From Chondrilla cf. caribensis (taxonomy: Eukaryota > Porifera > Demospongiae > Chondrillida > Chondrillidae), in contig OZ026552.1 of NCBI GenBank assembly GCA_964020155.1, forward strand, positions 3,297,144 to 3,361,143: a stretch of DNA of 64,000 nt, given 5' to 3'. Position numbers and translations under genes: made by a program. Of the stretch, positions 54,476 through 64,000 are shown piece by piece; positions within the stretch are counted from its first letter, which is position 1; each line of letters opens with the position of its first letter. A model generated the notes under the pieces. The model saw nothing but the letters and a program-made list of their open reading frames with translations, had not been told where the DNA came from and did no database searches.

Positions 54476-55373
54476 ATGCATTCAAATCAGTATATGCATA
54501 CATGTACATATAAATGTGTAGTGTTCAAGTACATGATAGTGTAGTATGCACAGTATGCAGCGCCTGCTTCTTTGTGCTATCCTCAATATACACTCTAGAC
54601 CTGTCTAGTCCTTAGCATGCAGTACCTTGCAAAATGTGTGTTATGGTGTGTGTGTGATACCCAATAGATAGCCCACAAAGTGCCATAATTTGCCTATGTT
54701 CCCTTGATTGTTGCTTTCAAAGGCTATTGATGGACATCTGTTAATGTTTGTGATTGGGTGTTGATTGACATCAATCAATTAACCTGAACTATGGTCTTGT
54801 TATTATTTGTTGTTGCTTTTGCATATTAATCCAATTAACATTGCATGGTAGATGATTGGATCCATAGGATAGGTTTTTTTATGGGCTGCCTGTGGCAACC
54901 TCTACGTATAATTGTTTTCATTTCGATATCCAGTATGTAACCCCGTGTTCTTATGTGTAACTGTAACAGTGAATTTATATTAGAATTTATATGGCACAAA
55001 AAAGGTGGCTGATTCGATTGTAGCATTAGTTGAAGTATGTGTTTCACAGTGTGTCTTGCAATGTGTGTTTTGTATGATGCTTGTCGTCTTGGAGTAAGAC
55101 CTGAATTCTTGGCCTTTGCACTTACCTGTATGTACGTATGGAAGGATTGAACAGTGTATCTTGTAATGTGTGTTTGTACAGTGTTTGACGTCCTGGGGTG
55201 AGACCTGAATGCTTGACCTTTACACTTGTCTTCAGGTATGGAAGGAGAGACACAAGGATGTCACCGATGTACTAGACTCTGTGAAGACCTCCTTTCAGAC
55301 TCAGAATGACGCAGATCAACAAATACCAGGCAGTAATCTTTCAGATAGTGACCAACATCTTTCCGAGCACTAA
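47893..55373 (+). CDS. Uncharacterised coiled-coil protein
   Basis: I do not recognise this family. 8 exons: 47893-48056, 48807-48919, 50876-50996, 51568-51871, 52009-52077, 52535-52618, 53674-53805, 55236-55373. These total 1125 bp, or 374 residues, with matching phases. Start chosen at [10 protein letters not shown]; in-frame Mets 5 and 34 codons upstream are alternatives. Residues about 20-130 look helical ([19 protein letters not shown], then [20 protein letters not shown]). About 133-225 is Ser/Pro/Gly-rich. Exon 5 gives a lone CPSC pair ([13 protein letters not shown]), which may be half of a metal site or incidental. Residues 258-330 form a strong Lys/Glu-rich coiled coil ([32 protein letters not shown]). 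No signal peptide or membrane segment. The architecture fits a cytoskeletal, centrosomal or adaptor protein, but that is only inference. Exon 5 is the least certain exon. Confidence 0.75.
48330..48495. mobile_element. Decayed MITE family C, intron 1 of the coiled-coil gene
   Basis: AGAACTTGTTTAGTAAGTACC and AACCAGTACTGATATCAAGT match the family C order. The right end is degraded. Confidence 0.55.
48944..49105. repeat. (GT)n microsatellite cluster, intron 2 of the coiled-coil gene
   Basis: GT tract with GCG and TTTG interruptions, about 25 bp after the exon 2 donor. Confidence 0.9.
49587..49941. mobile_element. hAT-like MITE, intron 2 of the coiled-coil gene
   Basis: AGGGCTGGAAATCAGCTG at left and TTAATCATCCCTGCACTA at right. 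The interior ACTCCCACTTTATTAGACC is shared with 23824-24182. Confidence 0.65.
50243..50453. mobile_element. Composite hairpin MITE, copy 2
   Basis: Same structure as 19-224. The right half is a better-preserved hairpin: TATAGCATCCGTTGC faces GGTAACGGATGCTATA. Confidence 0.8.
50504..50682. mobile_element. MITE family C, intron 2 of the coiled-coil gene
   Basis: CAGTCCAACTTGCTTAGTAA at left and GTGAGCAAGTTAAACTG at right, TA flanks. Confidence 0.8.
51250..51355. repeat. (GT)n microsatellite, intron 3 of the coiled-coil gene
   Basis: GT tract with several GCG and TTTG interruptions. Confidence 0.9.
52320..52505. repeat. About 15-bp minisatellite, intron 5 of the coiled-coil gene
   Basis: Repeats of GGTGATGGTGTCACT and GGTGATAGTGTCACT, ending about 30 bp before exon 6. 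Being a multiple of three, it keeps spurious ORFs open on both strands. Confidence 0.9.
52886..53553. mobile_element. Decayed MITEs of families B and A, intron 6 of the coiled-coil gene
   Basis: 52886-53043 matches family B in order (CAGTGGAGAAATCTACTGCA to GATAATTTACTG). 53325-53553 resembles family A (CAGTCCAGCCTCTTAACAGC to CAAGGTTGCACTG). Confidence 0.5.
53806..54480. repeat. Large GT-rich microsatellite block, intron 7 of the coiled-coil gene
   Basis: About 670 bp of GT tracts, purest at 53861-53930, 53945-54012 and 54418-54472, separated by GCATG/TACA-rich degenerate repeats. It includes a near-duplicated segment (GTGTTCAGGTGCATGTGTG at two positions). It starts at the donor itself. 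Confidence 0.9.
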
Positions 55374-57209
55374 AAAATCTTTGTTTTGTTGTATAGAGAA
55401 TGCAATGAAGGACTGTCTATTTCATGTGTGTGTATGATAGCATAGCCATGTACGTATGTATGTAATGTATTTGTTGTTCTGTATGTAATATAATAGTGTG
55501 ATGTATGTTCTATATATGTCTGTATCTCTACTTAGACATTCTATACATAAGTACTGTGTATGTATGTACTATGCATACATATCTTATTTGATGTTCATTT
55601 CTCATTGATCATTGTATCAAAGTGTCAGACATGGATATGAAATTGATATCATATCTTACATGTGTGTGTATACGTGTACTAATTATTTTATTGTGTGGGT
55701 GTTCTTCAAAAACACTGCCAGTGCAGTATGTTTGATATTGCATCATTCATGATGGAATATCACATAAGTGCCTACGTACTTGCGCAACATGTTTTTCAAT
55801 CAATGGTAGACTAAAATATTATGTTCCTGCGTTCTCACGGTGTTCCATAGTTTCCCTGGTTCCACATCATGGGCAATAATTGGTTGACATTGTGGTAATA
55901 CAAAAATTGCTGTCTACAGTTATTATTATATATAATTGTACAAAACATGTTCCTATATTCATTCATTCGTAGGTGCTTAATTTCATTTGACATTGGCACA
56001 GTTGGGCACACTTGGTATCACTGATATGCTCTGGGGACACCTATGATGTACACCACATATAATGCAATAAAAATAATATAATGTAATTACAATACAATTG
56101 CATGAGTCCATATTGCACATTGAGCCATGCATGTACATGAATTTAGCTGCGCATGCCTTAAAACTTAATATAGCCACAAAGCATACTATTATAATACAGA
56201 TATAATATTATACAGTATATGTGTGTAATAGTTAATTATGTCCTTTATATTTATTTGTAATGCAATTGATACCTGGATACAGCATTGTCATACGTATATA
56301 TTACATCACATGATATATTATGTAAATATCTGGAGTAAACAAAGCACCATCACAGTATTATAGCTCATTTTCATAAGTATGATAAAATTAATGTTGACGT
56401 CAATATTATATGTTAAAATATCGATCAGTTGCATTATCTCATTTATGGTATATACAGGGCTGGTTAGTATACAGTGGAACCTCTATTAGACTCCCAATAA
56501 ATTAAAGGACACCATAGAAATTACCTCCCTACAAAGGACACTCTGTAAGGCACCAAAAGTAGACTCTCCTATAGTGCTAACACATTTTGTATATCCAAAG
56601 AGTGGACCTCTCTACATACAGTGGACAAATTACCCGGTTCCAATGTGTCCTTTATAGAGAGGTTTCACTGTAAATTATGTATATTATAATATGGACATAT
56701 ACGTATCATAGTAGTGTATTTGTTAGTATAATTATACATCATTATGGTGAATACTGATTAATTTATCACACTCAGTATTATTATTAATTATGCATGATTA
56801 AAATGCACAAACGTATACAAATATAAAAACAACACCTTATCCACAAGTAGGAATACAATGTCCTACACAGGAATCACATCGCACACAAAGGCATAAAATC
56901 ATAACAATGTACGTACATCCACTCAAATACTTTTACGTACATGCAAGCAGAGAAAATATAACCGAGCTACACAACACAGTGGGAGTTAGGTGTCTCAAAG
57001 ATATCTCCCTTCTTAAACTTCCACATGTGAGTAAATAGAAAAATAAACAACCTAGCCAGAGCAGACATAACACAGACATACAGTATGTATAAGTGTGTTA
57101 TAAGTAAACGAGTGTGAGAATAACAAACCGTGGAAAGTATGTGTGCATGGATGTATGTACGTATGTACGCGGGTAGCCAAGTCAAACAGTTTTTTTTCTT
57201 CCGGTTTGG
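55374..57209. other. Convergent 3' region between the coiled-coil and CXXC-SAM genes
   Basis: The two genes end facing each other. No coding sequence seen. It is AT-rich, with one family A MITE at 56472-56670 (CAGTGGAACCTCTATTAGAC to AGAGGTTTCACTG, TA flanks). Polyadenylation sites could not be fixed: an AATAAA at about 56066 is far from the plus-strand stop. Confidence 0.6.
56472..56670. mobile_element. MITE family A in the convergent intergenic region
   Basis: 199 bp with inverted CAGTGGAACCTCTATTAGAC and TAGAGAGGTTTCACTG ends and TA flanks. Confidence 0.8.
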
Positions 57210-60200
57210 TTAAAACTTGACTTTCCCAGCTTCGATCTTCACCCTCAGTTCCTCAATGCACTTGCACACCTTGATGGCTGGACCCAGCTTTATTCTCAGA
57301 CACTGGGTCAGCCAAACAGGGGTTAAGTCCATCAATGCTTCCCCATCTACTTCCTGTGAAAGAGCCATTACAATAATCTTAAGGTACTGTATATCGAATA
57401 TCGAACTACTTACATTTGTACATGCGCATATAAATGTATTATGTACATGTACGGTGTGTCATGGAGAACTTTATATGTCAAAATTACAATTATAATAATA
57501 ATATTATTATATTATTATTATTATTATTATTATATATTATTATAATAATAATCTTGGCGAATTTATGTTACGTATGTAATGACCTCAATATGAGAGAATA
57601 ATGACAGTTTTGAGACAAACTACGATTCCTTCATGATTCTACTACGAATAAACTATAATTCCAGCACGATTTTTCAAGTGATAATAATAATGAATAAGAT
57701 AAAATTACGATACTTGATTGTAACCATGAGCAAATTACAATCCACCTTGATTTGCATTTTGATACTCATGGTTTCTTCACAATTTTATCGTGTTTCAATA
57801 TACGGTACAATTCATAAAAAACTGAACGTTTTACGCCCGTACCTGTAGTATGGGTGTATCCGGTTGTACGTTTTTTCGAAAAAAACGTACAAGTCTAAGT
57901 CAAAAGCCGGGTGTACGTGTGTAACAGCCATCTGATTTACAAATATGTACGTACGTACGTACACCCCAGACTGAGAATTTCATCCGTCTGTTTAGCAAAC
58001 TGATTGTGAAGAACGAACATAGGTACGTACGTACGAATACAAATCGATCAAATCGTCTGTCGTTTTTTTTTTTTTAAATACGTAGGAACAAATCCGTAGC
58101 ATACATACGTACGTATCAATGTTCAGCCATACCAGATTTGTTCTTTGAAACTTTCAAGATTTGTCGCATAGTCATGATGGCTTCAGAAGACACGTTGTTG
58201 AATACCGAATACGAGCAAAATATTAGGCAAGCTATTAAACGATCGACGACCCGCTGTTCAGCGATTTAGAGGCGATAGGCCTATAGATGATACCATTATC
58301 CCTATGTTCAGAGAAGCGACCAAGAGGCACAAACCATGTTGTGACAGAATTTGGATCAGAACAAAGTCTATCGTCTGCCTCAACTGTACGTCCATACGTT
58401 TTCTTTGTTTACTATGTACGCATGTATTCTTATGAAAGTGCGTACGCCCTACCCACATGTTTTTTGTTTACCCGTATGGAACCCGTACATGCGTACGTAG
58501 TGTAAAGTAGGCTTCCACTAACCTCGCAGTACGGCTGATCCTTGGAATAAAACAGAGCGATACCCATATGTACATACATATTAAAGGCGTAAAAAGTTTT
58601 TTTATGGATTGTACCGTATAACGTTTCCTGTTTCAAGTATCGTGGGTGAGTGCAAAACCAATACTGTATGTACGTACGTACGTATATGGACAAGCATTCA
58701 CACCCATAAACCATACCCATACAAGCACACCGAGACCCAACTCACCCACCCACCCACACTAACACTCAATCCACAAACACACCAAGACCCATTCTATGCA
58801 CACATAACACACATACACAACCTATACACACATACATGTACACACACACCTCTTCACGAAGCTGAGCAGCAACTTCACGAAATCCAGCATCAGCGAGGTA
58901 CTTTTGAACATCTTCAAATCCCCATGAAAGAGGGTCACCCGGTAGATCTGGTGGACAAAGTGAAAGCATGCTACTACATATGTATGTCAAAAGGTACAAC
59001 AGACAAAACAACAAACAAACAAAAGAACAATAAACTATTCGCACATTGAAGTACGTACATACCCAGGGCTTGTAGTTTAGCAACAACGGGACTGTGAGGT
59101 AGCTTGGGACGTTCAGAAGCTCCGTTTGCCAACATGCTCAGACCAGTGGCTGCTGAGACAATACGACTATTCTCTTTGGTACGAGCCACCACAATCACTG
59201 ACCCAGTTGACCCAGCTGAGGGTTGGGTCACCCAAGATGACAGAACTGGTTGGGGTACAGGACTGAGTTTACCGGAAGCTGGAGTGTCCTCCTGAGGTGT
59301 GGGTCGGCGAATGTGGATAGATTTCGGTGTCGAATGTGACAATCTCCGTTTAGCACTCAAAGTGGTACCTGGGGCTGGGGACAACACAAACACTCCGTGA
59401 AACACACGACACTCATTTGACCATGGAAGGGAGTAGGCAAATACTCACCAGCCATGTCAATTTTGAGCTGTTTACGAAGAGTGGAGAACTTACCACTATT
59501 TGGAAGGGTGTCAATGTAAGACAGTTCTAAGTGAAGAGTCAGAGAAAGAGTTCATCAGTACCAAACCAACGTACATGTATGTATGTAAGTGCATACCATT
59601 TGAGATGAACGCAGGTGCACTAATCCCCTAACGTGCAAACATGTGAAAATATGGACCACATACGCACTTACATATTATATTTCACACATGGAATAAGGTT
59701 GCGACAGGTTTCTTTTTAAAAATGTATACACACATACGTACGTATGTATACACGAACATAAGTACGTTCATACATTTTTTAGTTACAGTACAAACAAGTA
59801 AAATGAAAAGGAGCTAGCACTTACGTACATATACAACAGGCAAATAAGTAATGGAACAATCGCCCTGCAAAGAACAGACAACGACTCACCATTCTGCCTC
59901 AGTCCATGACGACGACGCAGGTTTCGAATGGTAACTTCCGATTTCGACTTCTTTAAACTCCTGCTTGTGATGTTGCTGCTAGGAGAGAGGTACTTGTTGG
60001 ATTTTTTGCCGACATTGTAAGGTACAGCGTAGTCCGCTTGAAACTTTTTGGGAATCACTTTGACCCTTCTTGGCCTCAAAGGAGATGTTGCAGAAGTGTC
60101 ATCAACAGTCACAATTGCTGTGTGTTTGTCGGTTTCCATGTGTTCAGGTTCTTCCTGGCTGCTACTCGGCTGGTCAGTACCGTTGGTATCCTCAAATTCA

Positions 60201-60859
60201 TCCTCCTCTCCGGCGCTCGAAGCGGACATCAGACCAGATTTTCGGCGTCCGGTTATAGTCGTGCTCGGCTAAAAAAAGAGAGGAACAATAGTAAAATGGC
60301 GGTCCCAGAGAAAAATGGCGTAACTCACCACCATTTTGGTACAAACGCGATGGACACATCGCTTTTTCAATCTATTGGGTCCACCATTCTTCGGTTTATC
60401 CAAGCAAAAGCGACACTTGTTGCAATTAGGGCGCACACAACCATCACATTCACCGCAAGCTTTAGATCTTCTTAGCGGACGTCCTCTCACTGAGAGACTG
60501 TCTCTCAACGTATAGCTGTGGTCCTTGAAAGCACTGGCTCCGGGTTCTTCTCCCTTTTCAAATACTTCATCTTCATTTTGTGTTGTTTTGTCTTGAAGGT
60601 ATTCTTCGCTAGCGGTGACGTTAACAATCGTCGTGAACCCAGTTTTGCTCCCCGACGAAGGGACGGGCTGAATACTCGGGGGTACACCCTCCACCGTTCC
60701 CGTCCCTACAGACTCCGTTCCCGTCTTTCCCGCGTGACCATTGCTAACTGTATTCTTTTCTTGGTTCGCAATAATCTGATCAATGGTCGCTGCCAACGCA
60801 CTTCCTCCTGACCTGGTGTTCATCGCCCTCAAAGGCGTGCTTGAGTTAAGACTGGCCAT
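57210..60859 (-). CDS. CXXC zinc finger and SAM domain protein
   Basis: Predicted chromatin protein joining an unmethylated-CpG reader to a polymer-type SAM domain. Exons in sense order: 60859-60329, 60268-59890, 59526-59449, 59368-59063, 58947-58850, 57353-57210. These total 1536 bp, or 511 residues, with matching phases. The CXXC finger spans residues 130-177 with eight cysteines at 135, 138, 141, 146, 149, 152, 168 and 173, the spacing of the MLL/CFP1/DNMT1 type. The usual KFGG reads KNGG here, a notable change. The middle is low-complexity and basic (RPRRVKVIPKKF, RNLRRRHGLRQN). SAM lies at about 436-500: SWGFEDVQKYL, then DGEALMDL, then RIKLGPAIKV, closest to the SAMD1, L3MBTL and polyhomeotic SAMs. 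The start is the first Met of an open frame, in a strong AACATGG context. I know no vertebrate protein with this pair of domains. Orthology is open. Confidence 0.85.
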
Positions 60860-61150
60860 GTTGTCCTGAATAGCCTTGTATTTCTCAATAAGTGGAACAA
60901 GGCTAGGGAAGAGTTTCACTATGTCCTCCAGCTTTCCTTTTAAAGTCGGGAAAATCTGTAATCGTCTGAAACTTGAAACAATAGCGATGAAGACGCTTAA
61001 CTCGTCACTATATATACGGCGTGGCGGAGGTAACGAAGTGGGCGAATCAGGGTCACGCTACTACCTTTTAAGGATGTTGACGTCATTTTGCGTCACCTAT
61101 TCGACGCGACTATAATATGGCGTCGCTACCATGCGTTTGATGTTGACATG
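60860..61150 (-). promoter_or_regulatory. 5' UTR and CpG-rich promoter of the CXXC-SAM gene
   Basis: On the minus strand a TATATATA (61003-61013) lies about 150 bp before the start codon. It is surrounded by CpG-rich sequence (GGCGTCG, GACGTCA, GTCGCGTCG). The frame upstream of the chosen Met stays open for about 60 codons but holds no ATG, so it is most likely untranslated. A TGACGTCA palindrome is at about 61077-61084. Confidence 0.5.
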
Positions 61151-62698
61151 CCGGTACGTGAATCCGAGCGCTGCATTGATAATCTATAAAAGTAGGCTTA
61201 ATCCTCCATAATTATTGAGTATAAGATTCGTTTGAATAAAGGAACTATTTGGTTGAAAAATACTTCTTCAAGAACACTCTGGTCAGCGGTTAGCCTGACC
61301 CCTCCGCTTTGTTAACTATAACGCTGCCCCCCAGGGAAAGTAAGGTGTCCCGTGCATCTGCTTGGAGAGAAAGTTAAAATAAATGAAGTTTATGATATCA
61401 ACTGATGCTGCACTTGTTAAGACATGAGCGCCCCTCGTAATGGAATGACAATTTAAAATGCCTGAATATGATAACCACAAGTACTAATAATATGGTATTG
61501 ACCATGACAGTGTATCATGCAGGCATTGTTAGACTAAAATTATCATATATATCGATATAAATTTCATTCGTTTCAATTTCAGGAGGATTTCACAGATGTT
61601 AATACTTAATTGTACACGATGCTAAGCTAGTGCTTTGGGCACATTGATTCTAAAGGGATGATATTATGCTTATCAAGTGCATGTATTTTCATGCGTATGT
61701 TTTATATATATTATATTAGACACTAATTATTTGCAGTTGAATCATTAGAATTTATGGCAATTGTAATGGGCCGGAATCATGGCCAGTTGACAGATATAAG
61801 ATTAGTCATAGGCGGTGGAACCAGGGGGGGGGGGGGGCATTGCCCCCTACTTTTTAAGGAGACGTGTGAAATGTTACATAGGACACAGGAATCTATTATA
61901 CATATTATACACATATACACATATTAATATAATTTTGAATAAGCCTCGGTGTTATGAACATATGCATAGGATTTACTGAATGTTAACACTGAAGTGAAGG
62001 AGTAACTAGTATAATGTGGTGACTCAGTGTTCTGTACTGCACATGTACTGGACCACTGCCCCCCTAAGATTTTTATGTTCCATTGCCACTGTTAGTGCAT
62101 GAGATATAATGCCATCGGTAAATAAATGAAATGATACGAAAATGTAATATAACCTGTTCCAATGTTAAATGATACTTGAATAATAATATAATCATAAATG
62201 GATAAAATTAATGGTTCAGCAGATTAATAAAGATAATATTATAATTGGTTATAGTTTTGTATTTTAAATGTTAGAGAGCCTAGTTAATTAGGCATCTAAT
62301 GATTCTGGAATGAATTAGTTGACTCTCTCTTGTTCTCACATCAGTCTAGATGTGGGGTAAATGGATCCCGTGTGCTTGAAGTGCTCACCCAACCTATAGG
62401 AAAAATACAGAAGCATTACATTCAAATTCTTTACCAGTCACACATGACAATAAGTTAAAGGCATCCAGAACGTGTAACGAGTAAATGTGAAGGTAAAATT
62501 AATGTGCTCGTAATTACAAAAATTCAATTAATATATTTATCATCATGGTAAAGATCCAGTCATTGGTGTGTTGACAATAGGGGCTACTCCAGATCTGTTG
62601 ACTACATACATGACAGCAAATGGGACAGGGAATGTGGTGATGATAACCACTCCCCTAGACAGTCCACATGCACGTATCTGCCACAATCATTTCACCAC
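61151..62698. other. Intergenic region left of the helical secreted protein gene
   Basis: No gene seen. It is AT-rich. A run of at least 14 G (about 61827-61842) followed by GCATTGCCCCC marks a probable repeat remnant, and a C-rich counterpart CACTGCCCCCC lies near 62054. The right part probably holds the 3' UTR of the minus-strand gene. Confidence 0.5.
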
Positions 62699-64000
62699 TC
62701 ACATGAAGACTTTATTCTTCCTCTTCCCAATGCTCCTCTTCTTCCTGCCAATACCTGGGACAACCTTTTCAGCTAGACCCGGGACCAAAGCAAGCGGGTT
62801 GTAGAGAGGGAAGGACACTGAAAGCCTCACAGGGGCGTTTCCGAGAAAGCTGACATCAATGTAAGCAGCAACACTGCCGTGAGAGAATGCAGATATTGCA
62901 ACATCGAATCCGATCTCTCTGATGTCGATGAGTCCAGTCAGCAAGAATTTAGTGATGGCTTCCAGTGCTGCCAGTCCTACAGCAAGTGTCTTCTTTAAGA
63001 CTTCGAGAACTGCATTAATTGCATCCAGGACAAACCTGGCTTGGTCCACTATAACTTGAAGACCTCGTACGACACCTTCTGCAGCTATAAGGACACCTTC
63101 AGCTATGAAGAGTGCTGCTTCGGCTAAAGCGATGGCTATCTCAAGAGCAAGTCTAATAATGGCACATCCGATATTGTAGAGGACACAAATTGGGTCTGGA
63201 ATCCTGAAACAGCAGCTGCTCCATTTGAGGCAGGGCCACACACATTTCCCCCAAACCCTTTTAGAACATCCACAAGGACATAACAGAGGCACGCAAACTG
63301 TAAATAAAAATTGCATAAATATTATAGTGAAAGTACAATATTTGTATAAAGTTAGCTAATAAAATTCAATACAAAATGTCATGTGTAATGTAATATTGCT
63401 AGAAATTGGGTAACGTAAAAACTTCTCCATATATGGTATTCTAATAGCTCACATAAGAGGGGTACAATCATCATTTAAAATTCACAACAAACTACGGTGA
63501 AATGGTATAATATTATGATCAGCCACCTACCTAGGACTGTTGCAAAGCATACATGTAGATTAATCTCTGTGTGGATGCATGAAATATAGCTAAAATGCAA
63601 TATGTGCACAGACATACCTGATTTACATGTCCTGAAATCACACATTTTATCCCGAAGTGATCTAATCTCCCTCCTCCAAGAGTTGACTGTATCACGTGCT
63701 TCCTGAAGTTTTTCATTTGCTGGGTTGAAGGCTGCCACTGCTTTATCGAATATCACTTCTGCATCTCTAACTTCGTCTTGTATGTCAGATATCGCTTCAT
63801 CGGCTGCCTTACCAGCTTTCTGGATAACGTCAACAACAGCATCTTGGATACGTCGTAAAATACTTATGCTAATCCTCCCAGAAACACTGTATGACGCATC
63901 CAGAACATTACCAATAGATGCCTTAATATTCAGTTCAGCTTCAAGAACTCCAAATATGTTACCATAGACATAGATCTCATAACCTCTGTCAGATACGGTA
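62699..64000 (-). CDS. C-terminal part of a cysteine-rich helical secreted protein (partial)
   Basis: Two exons are visible: one open to the right edge (64000-63618) and the terminal exon 63297-62699, joined in phase 1. The first gives about 127 residues ending in a long amphipathic helix (SWRREIRSLRDKMCDFRTCKS). The second starts with a dense cysteine segment (VCVPLLCPCGCSK, 12 cysteines in about 45 residues). It then has about 90 residues of Ala/Leu/Val/Glu-rich helical repeats (AIALAEAALFIAEGVLIAAE). A beta-rich block follows (SAFSHGSVAAYIDVSFLG), then SVSFPLYNPLALVPGLAEK, and a basic RKKR tail. From memory, similar unnamed large proteins occur in cnidarians and sponges; I cannot give a function. 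The N-terminus, and so any signal peptide, is off the window. Secretion is inferred from the cysteine pattern. Confidence 0.75.

Noticed and set aside
59783..60475. Plus-strand ORFs opposite the CXXC-SAM exons
   Set aside because: They are shadows of the minus-strand coding frame and lack domain matches or splice structure.
60860..61055. N-terminal extension of the CXXC-SAM protein in the same open frame
   Set aside because: The frame upstream is open but has no ATG, and contains TATA-like and CpG-rich promoter sequence. The apparent start at 60919 is a GTG. An upstream exon with an ATG cannot be excluded.

Overview
The window is eukaryotic nuclear DNA from an animal. Its genes have many GT-AG introns, and the products are animal housekeeping proteins: POLR3F, SOD1, GGCT, TIMM10B, TMEM214, PICALM and an Rh-type ammonium transporter. 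Gene spacing, the mobile-element load and an unnamed cysteine-rich helical secreted protein at the right end suggest an early-branching marine invertebrate, most likely a sponge. That placement is inference; the sequence alone does not name the species.

Layout. 1-626 holds the first exon of POLR3F (minus), divergent from SOD1 (plus, 3 exons, 940-3600). GGCT follows as a single exon (4055-4576). TIMM10B (minus, 3 exons, 6663-7725) and TMEM214 (plus, 16 exons, 7750-17121) are divergent with only 24 bp between their start codons. PICALM (plus, 14 exons) covers 18327-31439. An Rh glycoprotein (plus, 9 exons) covers 33053-46793. An unrecognised 374-residue coiled-coil protein (plus, 8 exons) covers 47893-55373. 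A CXXC zinc finger plus SAM domain protein (minus, 6 exons) covers 57210-60859. The last two exons of the helical secreted protein (minus) lie at 62699-64000 and run off the window. I assembled each exon model by hand from splice sites, reading phase and remembered family sequences. Exon lengths and phases close exactly for every multi-exon gene that is complete in the window.

Non-coding DNA is dominated by (GT)n/(CA)n microsatellites, degenerate TACG/TATG tracts, minisatellites, and short non-autonomous DNA transposons (MITEs). Many MITEs have termini of the form TA-CAGT...ACTG-TA, as in the Tc1/mariner/pogo group; others look hAT-like or are long hairpins. No autonomous transposase was seen.

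The genes do not form one pathway. The observations most worth pursuing are: the CXXC+SAM architecture, which combines a predicted CpG-binding domain with a polymer-type SAM; the TIMM10B/TMEM214 promoter, whose two start codons sit in YY1/TISU-like contexts; a tandemly duplicated splice acceptor in the Rh gene where each decoy copy leads to an in-frame stop; a MITE abutting a PICALM splice donor; and introns whose donor GT is the first unit of a GT microsatellite.
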